A stretch of 64,000 nt of DNA, taken from NCBI RefSeq assembly GCF_016093545.1, contig NZ_JADKYX010000009.1:124001-188000 (forward strand), written 5' to 3'. The notes beneath the pieces were generated by a model, which was not told the DNA's origin, ran no database searches, and was given only the letters and a program-made list of their open reading frames with translations. The first letter of the stretch is position 1. The number at the start of each line of letters is the position of its first letter. Below, piece after piece: positions 21,638 to 29,953 of the stretch. The position numbers were made by a program, and so were the translations under genes. The stretch is from Massilia rhizosphaerae. Its GTDB lineage: Bacteria; Pseudomonadota; Gammaproteobacteria; Burkholderiales; Burkholderiaceae_D.

Positions 21638-22069
21638 TTAGATACCCTCCACCGTGATGCCCATCGAACGTGCCGAGCCGGCCACAACGCGCACAGCGGC
21701 GTCCATGTCGGCGGCGGTCAGGTCCGGCTGCTTGATTTTTGCGATTTCTTCAGCTTGGGCACGGGTCAGCGTGCCGACCTTGTCGGTGTGCGGCTTGGCC
21801 GAACCTTTGGTGACGCCCGAGAACTTCTTGATCAGGTACGTTGCCGGCGGGGTCTTCATCTCGAAGGTGAAGGACTTGTCCGCGAAGGCGGTGATCACGA
21901 CCGGAATCGGCATGCCCGGCTCCATGCCTTGGGTCTTGGCATTGAAGGCCTTGCAGAATTCCATGATGTTCAGACCGCGCTGGCCGAGGGCCGGGCCGAT
22001 CGGGGGGGACGGGTTTGCTTTACCAGCCGGCACTTGCAGCTTGATAAAACCGACGATTTTCTTTGCCAT
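21638..22069 (-). CDS. rplK: 50S ribosomal protein L11
   Basis: 143 aa (E. coli 142). L11 binds the GTPase-associated centre of 23S rRNA and is needed for RelA activation. The N-terminal [19 protein letters not shown] and the [22 protein letters not shown] region are diagnostic. The C-terminal RNA-binding domain ends [11 protein letters not shown]. The start has AGGAG upstream. A hairpin lies 21 nt upstream of the start and could be part of an L1-binding operator. Confidence 0.98.
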   Translation of the reverse strand: MAKKIVGFIKLQVPAGKANPSPPIGPALGQRGLNIMEFCKAFNAKTQGMEPGMPIPVVITAFADKSFTFEMKTPPATYLIKKFSGVTKGSAKPHTDKVGTLTRAQAEEIAKIKQPDLTAADMDAAVRVVAGSARSMGITVEGI

Positions 22070-22089
22070 GATTGGCTCCTATGTCGATT

Positions 22090-22117
22090 GAGTGGTAGCG
22101 CTCCACCAGTACCACTC
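22090..22117 (-). promoter_or_regulatory. Hairpin in the rplK 5' leader (possible L1 operator)
   Basis: An 8-bp stem gagtggta/taccactc (22090-22097 with 22110-22117) ends 21 nt before the rplK start. In E. coli, L1 represses the L11-L1 operon by binding a leader structure at this place. The assignment is positional; the L1-binding consensus was not confirmed. Confidence 0.35.
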
Positions 22118-22181
22118 TTTATCTGGCGGAGCTCCTCTTACCGGATTCCGCCTTGCTGCTGCGACGCTCCGATTCGGCGTT

Positions 22182-22799
22182 TTAGACTTTCTCTACCTGC
22201 CCGAACTCCAGTTCCACCGGAGTCGCGCGGCCGAAGATGGTGACAGACACCCGCACCTTCGATTTTTCGTAGTTGACTTCCTCGACAGAGCCGTTGAAGT
22301 CGGTGAACGGGCCTTCCTTGATGCGCACCTGCTCGCCCACTTCGTACAGCACTTTGGGCCGCGGTTTCTCGACACCTTCCTGGACCTGCTGCATGATCTT
22401 GTCGATCTCGCGCGCCGGAATCGGGGTCGGCTTGTTGCTCTTGCCGCCGATGAAGCCGGTGACTTTCGGCGTGTTCTTCACGAGGTGCCAGGTCTCGTCG
22501 GTCATTTCCATCTCGACCAGCACATAACCCGGGAAGAAGCGGCGCTCGGACACCGATTTGCTGCCATTCTTGACTTCGACCACTTCTTCGGTCGGAACCA
22601 GGATCTGGCCGAATTGTTCCTGCATGCCGGCACGTTCGATGCGATCGGTCAAGCCGCGCATGACGCTCTTTTCCATGCCCGAATAGACATGCACAACGTA
22701 CCAACGCTTGTTGCTGACCGGAGTACTCAGCGGCGCCGCACCAGCGTCTTGTGCCGGGGCATCGCCCGGCACGTTATCTTGCTGCACGTTTTCGCTCAT
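22182..22799 (-). CDS. nusG: Transcription termination/antitermination factor NusG
   Basis: 205 aa, slightly longer than E. coli NusG (181) because of an acidic, Gln/Ala-rich N-terminal extension before [16 protein letters not shown]. NusG binds the RNA polymerase clamp, suppresses pausing and links to Rho or ribosomal S10. The NGN domain includes [14 protein letters not shown], and the C-terminal KOW domain has [16 protein letters not shown]. The start ATG at 22799 overlaps the secE stop by one base (TAATG). An in-frame GTG at 22811 is less likely. Confidence 0.97.
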   Translation of the reverse strand: MSENVQQDNVPGDAPAQDAGAAPLSTPVSNKRWYVVHVYSGMEKSVMRGLTDRIERAGMQEQFGQILVPTEEVVEVKNGSKSVSERRFFPGYVLVEMEMTDETWHLVKNTPKVTGFIGGKSNKPTPIPAREIDKIMQQVQEGVEKPRPKVLYEVGEQVRIKEGPFTDFNGSVEEVNYEKSKVRVSVTIFGRATPVELEFGQVEKV

Positions 22800-23188
22800 T
22801 ATTGTTTCCACCCCAGGATCACGTCGTACATCAGAAATTCCAGAATCTTATCCGTGCCCCACAGGAAAATTGCCATCACCAGCACGAACCCGAACACCAC
22901 AGCGGTGATCTGGGTCGCCTCCTTGCGGGTGGGCCAAACAACCTTCTTCGTTTCACGTACGGATTCCTTCGCGAAGCCCAGGAAATCGCGACCGGTGGTG
23001 GAAGTCCACAACAGCAGGACGGCAATAGCCAAACCAGCCACGAGTGCGCCTGCGCACATCAGGGCTGGTTTGTTCTGGCCTTTCAGAATGAAAAAGCCGA
23101 CCACGCCTGCAATCGTAGCAACCACTGCCAGCGCGACCTTGAACTTGTCGTTCGCGGTGCCGACGGTTTGCACGGATTGATTAGACAT
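22799..23188 (-). CDS. secE: Preprotein translocase subunit SecE
   Basis: 129 aa with three predicted membrane helices (about residues 17-36, 42-61 and 95-116), the long form seen in E. coli (127 aa). SecE clamps SecY in the SecYEG channel. The conserved cytoplasmic amphipathic segment [17 protein letters not shown] is intact. It lies between tRNA-Trp and nusG, the usual arrangement, and shares a base with the nusG start. Confidence 0.97.
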   Translation of the reverse strand: MSNQSVQTVGTANDKFKVALAVVATIAGVVGFFILKGQNKPALMCAGALVAGLAIAVLLLWTSTTGRDFLGFAKESVRETKKVVWPTRKEATQITAVVFGFVLVMAIFLWGTDKILEFLMYDVILGWKQ

Positions 23189-23225
23189 ACTTAATTTACT
23201 TTCGGGTGCCTGGCACCGAATTCGG

Positions 23226-23301
23226 TGGCAGGGGCGGAGGGCATCGAACCCCCAACCTTCGGTTTTGGAGACCGACGCTCTGCCAATTGAGCTACGCCCC
23301 T
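23226..23301 (-). tRNA. trnW: tRNA-Trp (CCA)
   Basis: 76 nt including an encoded CCA. The acceptor stem aggggcg/cgcccct closes exactly. The anticodon loop ctccaaa gives CCA. The T-arm has ggttcgatgcc. It has its own -10 box upstream and lies between tuf and secE as in other Betaproteobacteria. Confidence 0.97.
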
Positions 23302-23326
23302 ACAAAAACTTCTAGTTGAATCGAGC

Positions 23327-23355
23327 ATTATACGCTACTTGGGTATGTCGCGCAA
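23327..23355 (-). promoter_or_regulatory. Promoter for tRNA-Trp-secE-nusG
   Basis: On the minus strand TATAAT (23327-23332) lies 17 nt from TTGCGC (23350-23355), about 26 nt before the tRNA-Trp 5' end. The -10 is perfect and the -35 is weak. Confidence 0.7.
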
Positions 23356-23367
23356 CACTCTATTGTT

Positions 23368-23391
23368 GGGCGGAACAGAATCGTTCCGCCC
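23368..23391 (-). terminator. Hairpin downstream of tuf
   Basis: A 9-bp perfect stem gggcggaac/gttccgccc with a 6-nt loop lies 25 nt past the tuf stop. No clear U-run follows, so it may only partly terminate or may protect the mRNA 3' end. A weaker stem caaca/tgttg follows it, near the tRNA-Trp -35 box. Confidence 0.55.
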
Positions 23392-23415
23392 GGAGGTACT
23401 ACTGGATCCCGCTAA

Positions 23416-24606
23416 TTAGGCGATGATCTTGGCAACCACGCCGGCGCCGACGGTACGGCCGCCTTCGCGGATTGCGAAGCGCAGACCTTCTTCCATCGCG
23501 ATCGGAGCGATCAGCTTGACGGTGATCGACACGTTGTCGCCCGGCATGACCATTTCTTTGTCGGCCGGCAGCACGATCGAACCGGTCACGTCAGTCGTAC
23601 GGAAGTAGAACTGCGGACGGTAGTTGTTGAAGAACGGGGTGTGACGGCCGCCTTCGTCCTTCGACAGGACGTACACTTCGCCCGTGAAGTCGGTGTGCGG
23701 CTTGATCGAACCCGGCTTGGCCAGGACCTGGCCACGCTGGACGTCTTCACGCTTGGTACCGCGCAGCAGCAGGCCGACGTTGTCGCCAGCTTGACCTTGA
23801 TCCAGCAGCTTGCGGAACATTTCCACGCCGGTGCAGGTGGTCTTGACGGTGTCGGTGATGCCGACGATTTCGATCTCTTCGCCGACCTTGATCACACCGC
23901 GCTCGACACGGCCGGTCACCACGGTGCCGCGGCCCGAGATCGAGAACACGTCTTCCACCGGCATCAGGAACGTACCGTCCACAGCGCGCTCCGGCGTCGG
24001 GATGTAGGTGTCCAGGGCTTCAGCCAGGCGGATGATGCAATCTTCGCCCATTTCGCCCGGCTGGCCTTCCAGCGCCATACGTGCCGAACCCTTGATGATC
24101 GGCAGGTCGTCGCCCGGGAACTCGTACTTCGACAGCAGTTCGCGCACTTCCATTTCGACCAGTTCCAGCAGCTCTGCGTCGTCGACCAGGTCGCACTTGT
24201 TCAGGAACACGATGATGTACGGAACACCCACCTGGCGAGCCAGCAGGATGTGTTCGCGGGTCTGCGGCATCGGGCCGTCAGCGGCGGAGCACACCAGGAT
24301 CGCGCCGTCCATCTGGGCGGCACCGGTGATCATGTTCTTGATGTAGTCGGCGTGACCCGGGCAGTCGACGTGTGCGTAGTGACGGTTGGCCGTCTCGTAC
24401 TCGACGTGCGCGGTGTTGATCGTGATGCCGCGCGCTTTTTCTTCCGGAGCCGCGTCGATCTGGTCGTACGCCTTGGCTTCGCCGCCGAATTTCTTCGACA
24501 GAACGGTCGCGATTGCAGCCGTCAGGGTGGTTTTGCCGTGGTCAACGTGACCGATGGTGCCGACGTTCACGTGCGGCTTGGTCCGTTCGAATTTTTCCTT
24601 TGCCAT
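23416..24606 (-). CDS. tuf: Translation elongation factor EF-Tu
   Basis: 396 aa (E. coli 394). EF-Tu delivers aminoacyl-tRNA to the ribosome as a GTP complex. G-domain motifs are present: GHVDHGKT (19-26), the [10 protein letters not shown] switch I region, DCPGH and NKCD. Domains 2 and 3 are complete, with the C-terminal [12 protein letters not shown]. It is preceded by three tRNA genes in the same direction, as in the classical thrU-tyrU-glyT-thrT-tufB arrangement. A second tuf copy is usual in this group but is not in the window. Confidence 0.99.
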   Translation of the reverse strand: MAKEKFERTKPHVNVGTIGHVDHGKTTLTAAIATVLSKKFGGEAKAYDQIDAAPEEKARGITINTAHVEYETANRHYAHVDCPGHADYIKNMITGAAQMDGAILVCSAADGPMPQTREHILLARQVGVPYIIVFLNKCDLVDDAELLELVEMEVRELLSKYEFPGDDLPIIKGSARMALEGQPGEMGEDCIIRLAEALDTYIPTPERAVDGTFLMPVEDVFSISGRGTVVTGRVERGVIKVGEEIEIVGITDTVKTTCTGVEMFRKLLDQGQAGDNVGLLLRGTKREDVQRGQVLAKPGSIKPHTDFTGEVYVLSKDEGGRHTPFFNNYRPQFYFRTTDVTGSIVLPADKEMVMPGDNVSITVKLIAPIAMEEGLRFAIREGGRTVGAGVVAKIIA

Positions 24607-24687
24607 TCTAGACTCCTAAGATCCTAACGATATTGAAAATTACCAGGCACACCTGACGGTCGAAACAGCCGACAGCCGTTTAAATTC

Positions 24688-24762
<75 letters not shown>

Positions 24763-24773
24763 TGATTTGAAAC

Positions 24774-24847
24774 TGGAGCGGGTGAAGGGAATCGAACCCT
24801 CGTCATAAGCTTGGAAGGCTTCAGCTCTACCATTGAGCTACACCCGC
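24774..24847 (-). tRNA. trnG: tRNA-Gly (TCC)
   Basis: 74 nt with encoded CCA. The acceptor stem is gcgggtg/cacccgc. The anticodon loop cttccaa gives TCC. It lies 11 nt upstream of tRNA-Thr. Confidence 0.97.
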
Positions 24848-24888
24848 GAGGCACAAACTTTTCGATTCACAACACGATCAACGCCTTT

Positions 24889-24973
24889 TGGTGGTGGGGG
24901 CTGGATTCGAACCAGCGTACTCAGAGAGGGCAGATTTACAGTCTGCTGCCTTTAACCACTCGGCCACCCCACC
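24889..24973 (-). tRNA. trnY: tRNA-Tyr (GTA)
   Basis: 85 nt with a long variable arm, as expected for tRNA-Tyr, and an encoded CCA. The acceptor stem is ggtgggg/ccccacc. The anticodon loop ctgtaaa gives GTA. It is first in the tRNA-tuf transcript. Confidence 0.97.
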
Positions 24974-24988
24974 CGCGAAGAACCGCAG

Positions 24989-25017
24989 AGTATGAAGCAA
25001 GATAAAAACTTCGTCAA
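24989..25017 (-). promoter_or_regulatory. Strong sigma-70 promoter of the tRNA-tuf operon
   Basis: On the minus strand TTGACG (25012-25017) and CATACT (24989-24994) are separated by exactly 17 nt, about 15 nt upstream of the tRNA-Tyr 5' end. The spacer is AT-rich. This is the best promoter match in the window and drives tRNA-Tyr-Gly-Thr-tuf. Confidence 0.8.
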
Positions 25018-25179
25018 CTGTTTTTGCTCGAACTGATCAAACTCAAACAGTGTCGTTGCTTCGGGGCGTGATTGTAGCGGCCGAAGTTCAAGTCCGCAAG
25101 GGCTGTTTGCAATAAACAATCTCAGCCGATCCGCAGGGACGTTTGCGCTACAATGTATTTACGTCAGAGGGCCTTTCCC

Positions 25180-28100
25180 ATGGACCTGAACCGCAGCGGG
25201 AGTCAAGAATGGCACGGGCCGGGCCTGTGGCTGGCCAACCTGGCGACCGTTGCCGTCTACTTGGGCACCGGCCTGCTCAGTAACGTGCTGGACCTGCCGG
25301 CCGGATATGCCACCCCCGTCTTTCTGCCGGCCGGCGTCGGGTTCGCATTGACCGTCGTGCTGGGCCGGCGCGCCCTCCCCGGCATCGCCGTCGGCGCCGC
25401 GCTGTCGCATATGGCCGACGGCTGGATCGCGGCCGGCACGCCCGTCCTGACCGCCGTCGCCGCGACGGCCGTCGCCACGCTGGGCTCGCTGGCGCAGGCC
25501 TGGCTCGGCGCGCAATGGTTCCGCCGCGTCGTCGACCCCGCGCTCGACACGGCGCGCGACGTCGCCCGCTTCCTGGCGCTGGCGCCCGTGTTCTGCCTGA
25601 TCAATCCGACCGCCAACGTGGCCGCCCTGTACCGCCTGGGGATACTGACGACGGCCGAGCGGGCGCCCACCTGGATCAACTGGTGGGCCAGCGACATCGT
25701 CGGCGTCCTGCTGGCCGCGCCGCTCGTGTGGATCGCATGCGGCCAGCCGCGCGGGCTGTGGCGCCGGCGCGCGCGCCTCGTCGCCCTGCCGCTGCTGCTG
25801 GCGGCCGGCGTCGTCATCGTCGCCTACGAGCAGACCGTGCGCTGGGAGCACCAGCAATACCTGCAGACATACCGCCTGAAGGCACAGCAGGTCGGCGACG
25901 AGCTGCAGGCCGAGCTGCGCGAGCACGAGCGCTTCGTCGGCACGTTCGCGCGCGCCCTGGGCTCGGAAGACCGGTTCATGGATCGCCACCGCTTCCTGCT
26001 CACGACCAGCGGCTACGCCGGCGATCGGCCGGAAATCGCCGGCATCGACTGGATGATACCGATCACGGGCGCCGAACGCGCGACCTTCGAGACCTGGGTC
26101 CGCGCCAACGTCGACCCGGACTTCCCCGGCGTGCGCGACCTGGGCCCGGGCAACCGGCTGCACCCCGCCGGCGTCCGGGCGCGCTACCTGCCCCTGCTGT
26201 ACACATGGCCGCCGACCAACCAGGCCATCCGCGGCCTGGACTACCTCGCGGCGCCGGGACGCGCCGACGCCGCCGCGCGCGCCCTGGCCGGCACGACCGC
26301 CGTGGCCAGCGGGCCGATCACGCTGGTGTTGACGGGCACGTCCGGCATCGCCCTGTTCCGCGCCGTCGGGCCGCCCGACCAGCCGCCGCGGGGCATGCTG
26401 GGATTGTTCCTGAATGTGCCCGTGTTCATCCAGCAGGCGGTACGCCGGGCACGCTTTCCCGGCTTCGACATCAGCCTGGCCGACGTCACGCCGGGCGCCG
26501 CGCCGCGCGCGCTGGCGGGCAATCCCGGCCGCCACGCGGTGAACGGCGACTACACCGTCCGCCTGGCCTTCGGCGGCCGCGTCCTGCAGCTGCGTTTTTC
26601 GCCGACGGCCGCCTACTTGGAAGGCGAGCGGGGCGTGGCCAGCTGGATCGTGATCACGACGGGCCTGCTGCTGGCCGCGCTGCTGGGCGCACTGATGCTG
26701 ATCGTCAGCGGCGAGCGCGCCCAGATCGAGGCCCAGGTGGCGGACCGCACGGCGCGCCTGCAGGCCATCCTCGACAATGCCGCCGACGCCATCGTCACCG
26801 TCGGCGCGGACGGCCTCGTGCAAGCCGCCAACCACGCCACGGCGGCCCTGTTCGGCTACCCGCCGGCCCAGCTGCCCGGCCTTGCGTTCACGGCGCTGGT
26901 GCCGGGACACGGCGGCGAGAACGGCCCGGATTTGCTGGCGAACCTGGCCGGGAGCCCGTCCGACGACCGCCAGCTGGACGGCCTGAATGCGCGCGGCGAG
27001 CCGCTGCCGCTGGCCGTGTCGGTCTCGATCGTCGACCTCGCGGGCGAACGCCTGTATGTGTGCATCCTGCGCGACCTGACGGAGCAGCAGCGCGCCCAGG
27101 CGCGCATCCACCACCTGGCCCACCACGACCCGCTGACGGGCCTGGAAAACCGCCACGCGCTCGGCATGCGCCTGGAGCAGCAGCTGGCGCAGGCACGCCG
27201 CGCCGGGCAGCCGCTGGCCGTGCTGTTCATCGACCTCGACCATTTCAAGAAGATCAACGACTCGCTCGGCCACCAGGCGGGCGACGATCTGTTGACGGGC
27301 GCGGCCCTGCGCATGAAAGACCTGCTGCGCGACGTCGACACCCTCGCCCGCCTCGGCGGCGACGAATTCATCATCGTGCTGGGCGGCCCGCTGTCGCCGG
27401 ACAGCGTCAGCGCGGTGGCGGTCCGCCTCGTGGAATCGCTGCAGCAGCCCTACCGCCTGGCCGGCACGACGGCGCACAGCGGCGCCAGCGTGGGCGTGGC
27501 GCTGTTCCCCGACGACGGCACCGACCCGGACACCCTGCTGCGCCACGCGGACATGGCGATGTACGCGGCCAAGCGCGAGGGCCGCGGCAATTTCCAGTTC
27601 TTCTCGCCCGCCTTGAATGCGGCCACGCACGAGCACCTGATGCTGGAGAACCGCATGTGGACGACGCTGGAAAACGGCGGCTTCGACGTGCACCTGCAGG
27701 CCCAGGTCGAACTCGAGACGGGACGCGTGATCGGCGCCGAGGTGCTGCTGCGCTGGCACGATCCGGAGCTGGGCAACGTCGATCCCGGCCGCTTCATCCC
27801 CATCGCCGAGGAATCGGGCCTGATCCTGCCGCTCGGGGACTGGGTGCTGGCGCGCGCCATGGCCCTCCTGGCCGAGTGGCGCCAGGACGGCATGGACCAG
27901 CTGCGCCTGGCCGTGAACCTGTCGGCACGCCAGTTCAGCGGCGGCGCGCTGCTGTCGCGCCTGGACCGCCTGCTCGACGAGCATGCGATCGACCCGGCGC
28001 GGATGGAACTGGAGATCACGGAGACGGCCGCCATGCGCGACCCGGAAAACACGCGCAACCTCCTGCTGCAGCTACGCGCGCGCGGCTTCAAGCTGGCGAT

Positions 28101-28419
28101 CGACGACTTCGGCACGGGCTACTCGTCGCTGGCCTATCTCAAGCTGTTCGCGATCGACCGCATCAAGATCGACCGCGGCTTCGTGCGCGACATCGAGACG
28201 AATCCGAACGACGCCGCCATCGTCGACGCGACCATCGGCCTGGCCCACGCGCTCGGGCTGGGGGTGATCGCGGAAGGCGTGGAGACGCGGGCGCAATGGA
28301 ACTTCCTGCGCGACCGCCGCAGCGACGAGGCGCAGGGCTTCCTGTTCGGGCGGCCGATGCCGGCGCGCGAATTCCGCGACTTCGTCAGGGCGCAAGCGCA
28401 GCCAGTACCTGGCCCTTGA
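25180..28419 (+). CDS. MASE1-CHASE-PAS-GGDEF-EAL membrane sensor for c-di-GMP
   Basis: 1079-aa membrane signalling enzyme. The ATG at 25180 follows AGAGGG; an upstream ATG at 25153 has no ribosome site. In order: a MASE1-like multi-helix sensor (about 12-235), a periplasmic CHASE-like domain (about 240-420), a membrane helix near 488-508, a PAS domain (about 525-640), GGDEF (motif near 726-730) and EAL. The GGDEF has the inhibitory I-site RDVD five residues upstream. The EAL signature reads EVL (residue 854), and the other metal and catalytic residues are present: NLSARQ, EITET, IDDFGTG, IKID, EGVE and QGF. Both synthesis and hydrolysis look possible. It converges on, and overlaps by 35 nt, the HDOD gene. 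Confidence 0.9.
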   Translation: MDLNRSGSQEWHGPGLWLANLATVAVYLGTGLLSNVLDLPAGYATPVFLPAGVGFALTVVLGRRALPGIAVGAALSHMADGWIAAGTPVLTAVAATAVATLGSLAQAWLGAQWFRRVVDPALDTARDVARFLALAPVFCLINPTANVAALYRLGILTTAERAPTWINWWASDIVGVLLAAPLVWIACGQPRGLWRRRARLVALPLLLAAGVVIVAYEQTVRWEHQQYLQTYRLKAQQVGDELQAELREHERFVGTFARALGSEDRFMDRHRFLLTTSGYAGDRPEIAGIDWMIPITGAERATFETWVRANVDPDFPGVRDLGPGNRLHPAGVRARYLPLLYTWPPTNQAIRGLDYLAAPGRADAAARALAGTTAVASGPITLVLTGTSGIALFRAVGPPDQPPRGMLGLFLNVPVFIQQAVRRARFPGFDISLADVTPGAAPRALAGNPGRHAVNGDYTVRLAFGGRVLQLRFSPTAAYLEGERGVASWIVITTGLLLAALLGALMLIVSGERAQIEAQVADRTARLQAILDNAADAIVTVGADGLVQAANHATAALFGYPPAQLPGLAFTALVPGHGGENGPDLLANLAGSPSDDRQLDGLNARGEPLPLAVSVSIVDLAGERLYVCILRDLTEQQRAQARIHHLAHHDPLTGLENRHALGMRLEQQLAQARRAGQPLAVLFIDLDHFKKINDSLGHQAGDDLLTGAALRMKDLLRDVDTLARLGGDEFIIVLGGPLSPDSVSAVAVRLVESLQQPYRLAGTTAHSGASVGVALFPDDGTDPDTLLRHADMAMYAAKREGRGNFQFFSPALNAATHEHLMLENRMWTTLENGGFDVHLQAQVELETGRVIGAEVLLRWHDPELGNVDPGRFIPIAEESGLILPLGDWVLARAMALLAEWRQDGMDQLRLAVNLSARQFSGGALLSRLDRLLDEHAIDPARMELEITETAAMRDPENTRNLLLQLRARGFKLAIDDFGTGYSSLAYLKLFAIDRIKIDRGFVRDIETNPNDAAIVDATIGLAHALGLGVIAEGVETRAQWNFLRDRRSDEAQGFLFGRPMPAREFRDFVRAQAQPVPGP

Positions 28420-29944
28420 GCGCCTTGATGAGGGCCGTCTCGTCCGGCGGCACACCTTCCGGCGCGGTCGACGTGCGGTCGGCGTAGAACAGGCCCAGTT
28501 GCACCTTGCCCACCACCAGCGGCAGCACGATGAAGCTCTGCGCATCCGGCAGCAGCGCCTTGTGCCAGGCCGGCAGCAGGTCGCGGATCTTGGCGCCGCG
28601 TGCGTCCGAGATCATCAGGTCGGCGTCGTTTTCCATCGCCAGGTAAAACACGTCGCGCGCGCCCTTGTCGCCGGCGGCCGTCAGCGGAAACGTGAAGCCT
28701 TCCTGCACGCGCGCCTGCGTGAGCCCGAACGCGACGCGGGCCCGGTACTGGCCGGCGCGCACGTCCTTCAGCACGACCGTCGCGAAGCGGAAGCCCAGCG
28801 CCGTGTACAGCGTCTCCAGCACGGCCAGCACCACGTCGTTGACCCTGTGCCGGCCCGAGGCCCGCATCTGGGTGACGTCCTGCACGCCGGCCAGCAGCAG
28901 GTCGCGCGCATTCTTCGGCTTGCCGCTGGGGTAGGTGCCCTGCTCTTCTTCCGCGCCCCCGCCCAGCGTCGCCAGCACCAGCACGTTGGGCAGGCCGCCC
29001 TTGCCGCCCTCCGGCGCGCGGCGCGGCATCGGCTGCAGGTTCATGCTCTGCAGGAGGCTCGTCATCTCGAACGCGACCGCTTCGAACAGCTCGTCCAGTT
29101 CGGCCGCGCCGATGTTCAGCGCGGCGCCGTAGCGCGCCAGCAGCGCCTGCGCTTCCGGCGTGTCGGACGGCGTGGCGGTCTTGCCCATCAGGCGCGCGAC
29201 GTCCAGGCCGAACGACGCCACCTGGCGCATCCATTCGCCGCGGTTGGCGGCCAGTTTCAGCGTGCCCGGGTCCAGCGGGCGCTGGGCGCGCATGATCACG
29301 TCCGGGATCTTCCACTCGCTCAGCACGGCTTCGGACAGCGCCTCGAAGCTGCTGCCGAGGATCATCTGCGCCGCCTGCGGGAGCGTGTGCTCGGCGGTCG
29401 CGACGAGGGCCTGGATCTCGAGGTAGCGCTCGTGCTCGTGCGACGCCACCAGCAGCGCGCCGAGATTCTTGAACAGCGCGCCGATCGACGCTTCCTCCGC
29501 GCCCTGGTAAAAGCTGTGGCGCGCCATCTCGCGTCCGACGATGCTCGCGCACAGCGACGCTTCCAGTTCCACGCGCACGCTGTACGCATGCTCGCTGTTG
29601 GCCAGCGCGTCGACGAGCAGCATCGCCAGCGCGACCGTGCGCACGTTGTCGAAGCCCAGCAGGGAGATCGCGCGCGACACCGTCGTGACGGCCGTGCCGG
29701 CCGCGGTGCGGTAGCGGACCGTGTTCGCCAGGCGCAGGATGCGCTGGGTGAGCGCGACGTCGGACAGCACGAAGTGCGCGAGATCGTGCGTGCCCTTGTC
29801 GTCCGACGTGGCCATCTGCACGACGCGCGCGATGGCGCTGCCTAGCGCGAACATGTCCTCGTCGCCGCCGACTTTCTGCAGCAGCGCGGCGCGCACGCGG
29901 CGTCCGTCCGGCGGTGCATCGAGGTTGCGGTTCGGCGTCGTCAT
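28385..29944 (-). CDS. HDOD domain protein with C-terminal GAF-like domain
   Basis: 519-aa cytosolic signalling protein. An HDOD domain (about residues 20-220) includes FVLSDVALTQRILRLANTV and SRAISLLGFDNVRTVAL. The C-terminal third (about 350-510) looks like a GAF domain (LETLYTALGFRFATVVL through FIVLPLVVGKVQLGLFY). HDOD proteins commonly scaffold motility, chemotaxis or c-di-GMP signalling. It lies 9 nt downstream of the response-regulator gene, so the two form an operon. Its 3' end overlaps the convergent GGDEF/EAL gene by 35 nt. A role in the same pathway is inference. Confidence 0.8.
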   Translation of the reverse strand: MTTPNRNLDAPPDGRRVRAALLQKVGGDEDMFALGSAIARVVQMATSDDKGTHDLAHFVLSDVALTQRILRLANTVRYRTAAGTAVTTVSRAISLLGFDNVRTVALAMLLVDALANSEHAYSVRVELEASLCASIVGREMARHSFYQGAEEASIGALFKNLGALLVASHEHERYLEIQALVATAEHTLPQAAQMILGSSFEALSEAVLSEWKIPDVIMRAQRPLDPGTLKLAANRGEWMRQVASFGLDVARLMGKTATPSDTPEAQALLARYGAALNIGAAELDELFEAVAFEMTSLLQSMNLQPMPRRAPEGGKGGLPNVLVLATLGGGAEEEQGTYPSGKPKNARDLLLAGVQDVTQMRASGRHRVNDVVLAVLETLYTALGFRFATVVLKDVRAGQYRARVAFGLTQARVQEGFTFPLTAAGDKGARDVFYLAMENDADLMISDARGAKIRDLLPAWHKALLPDAQSFIVLPLVVGKVQLGLFYADRTSTAPEGVPPDETALIKALKGQVLAALAP

Positions 29945-29953
29945 GATGGCTCG

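Noticed and set aside
25159..27984. 941-codon open frame antisense to the GGDEF/EAL gene
   Set aside because: It is a GC-driven shadow with no recognisable domain. The plus-strand protein has five clear domains.
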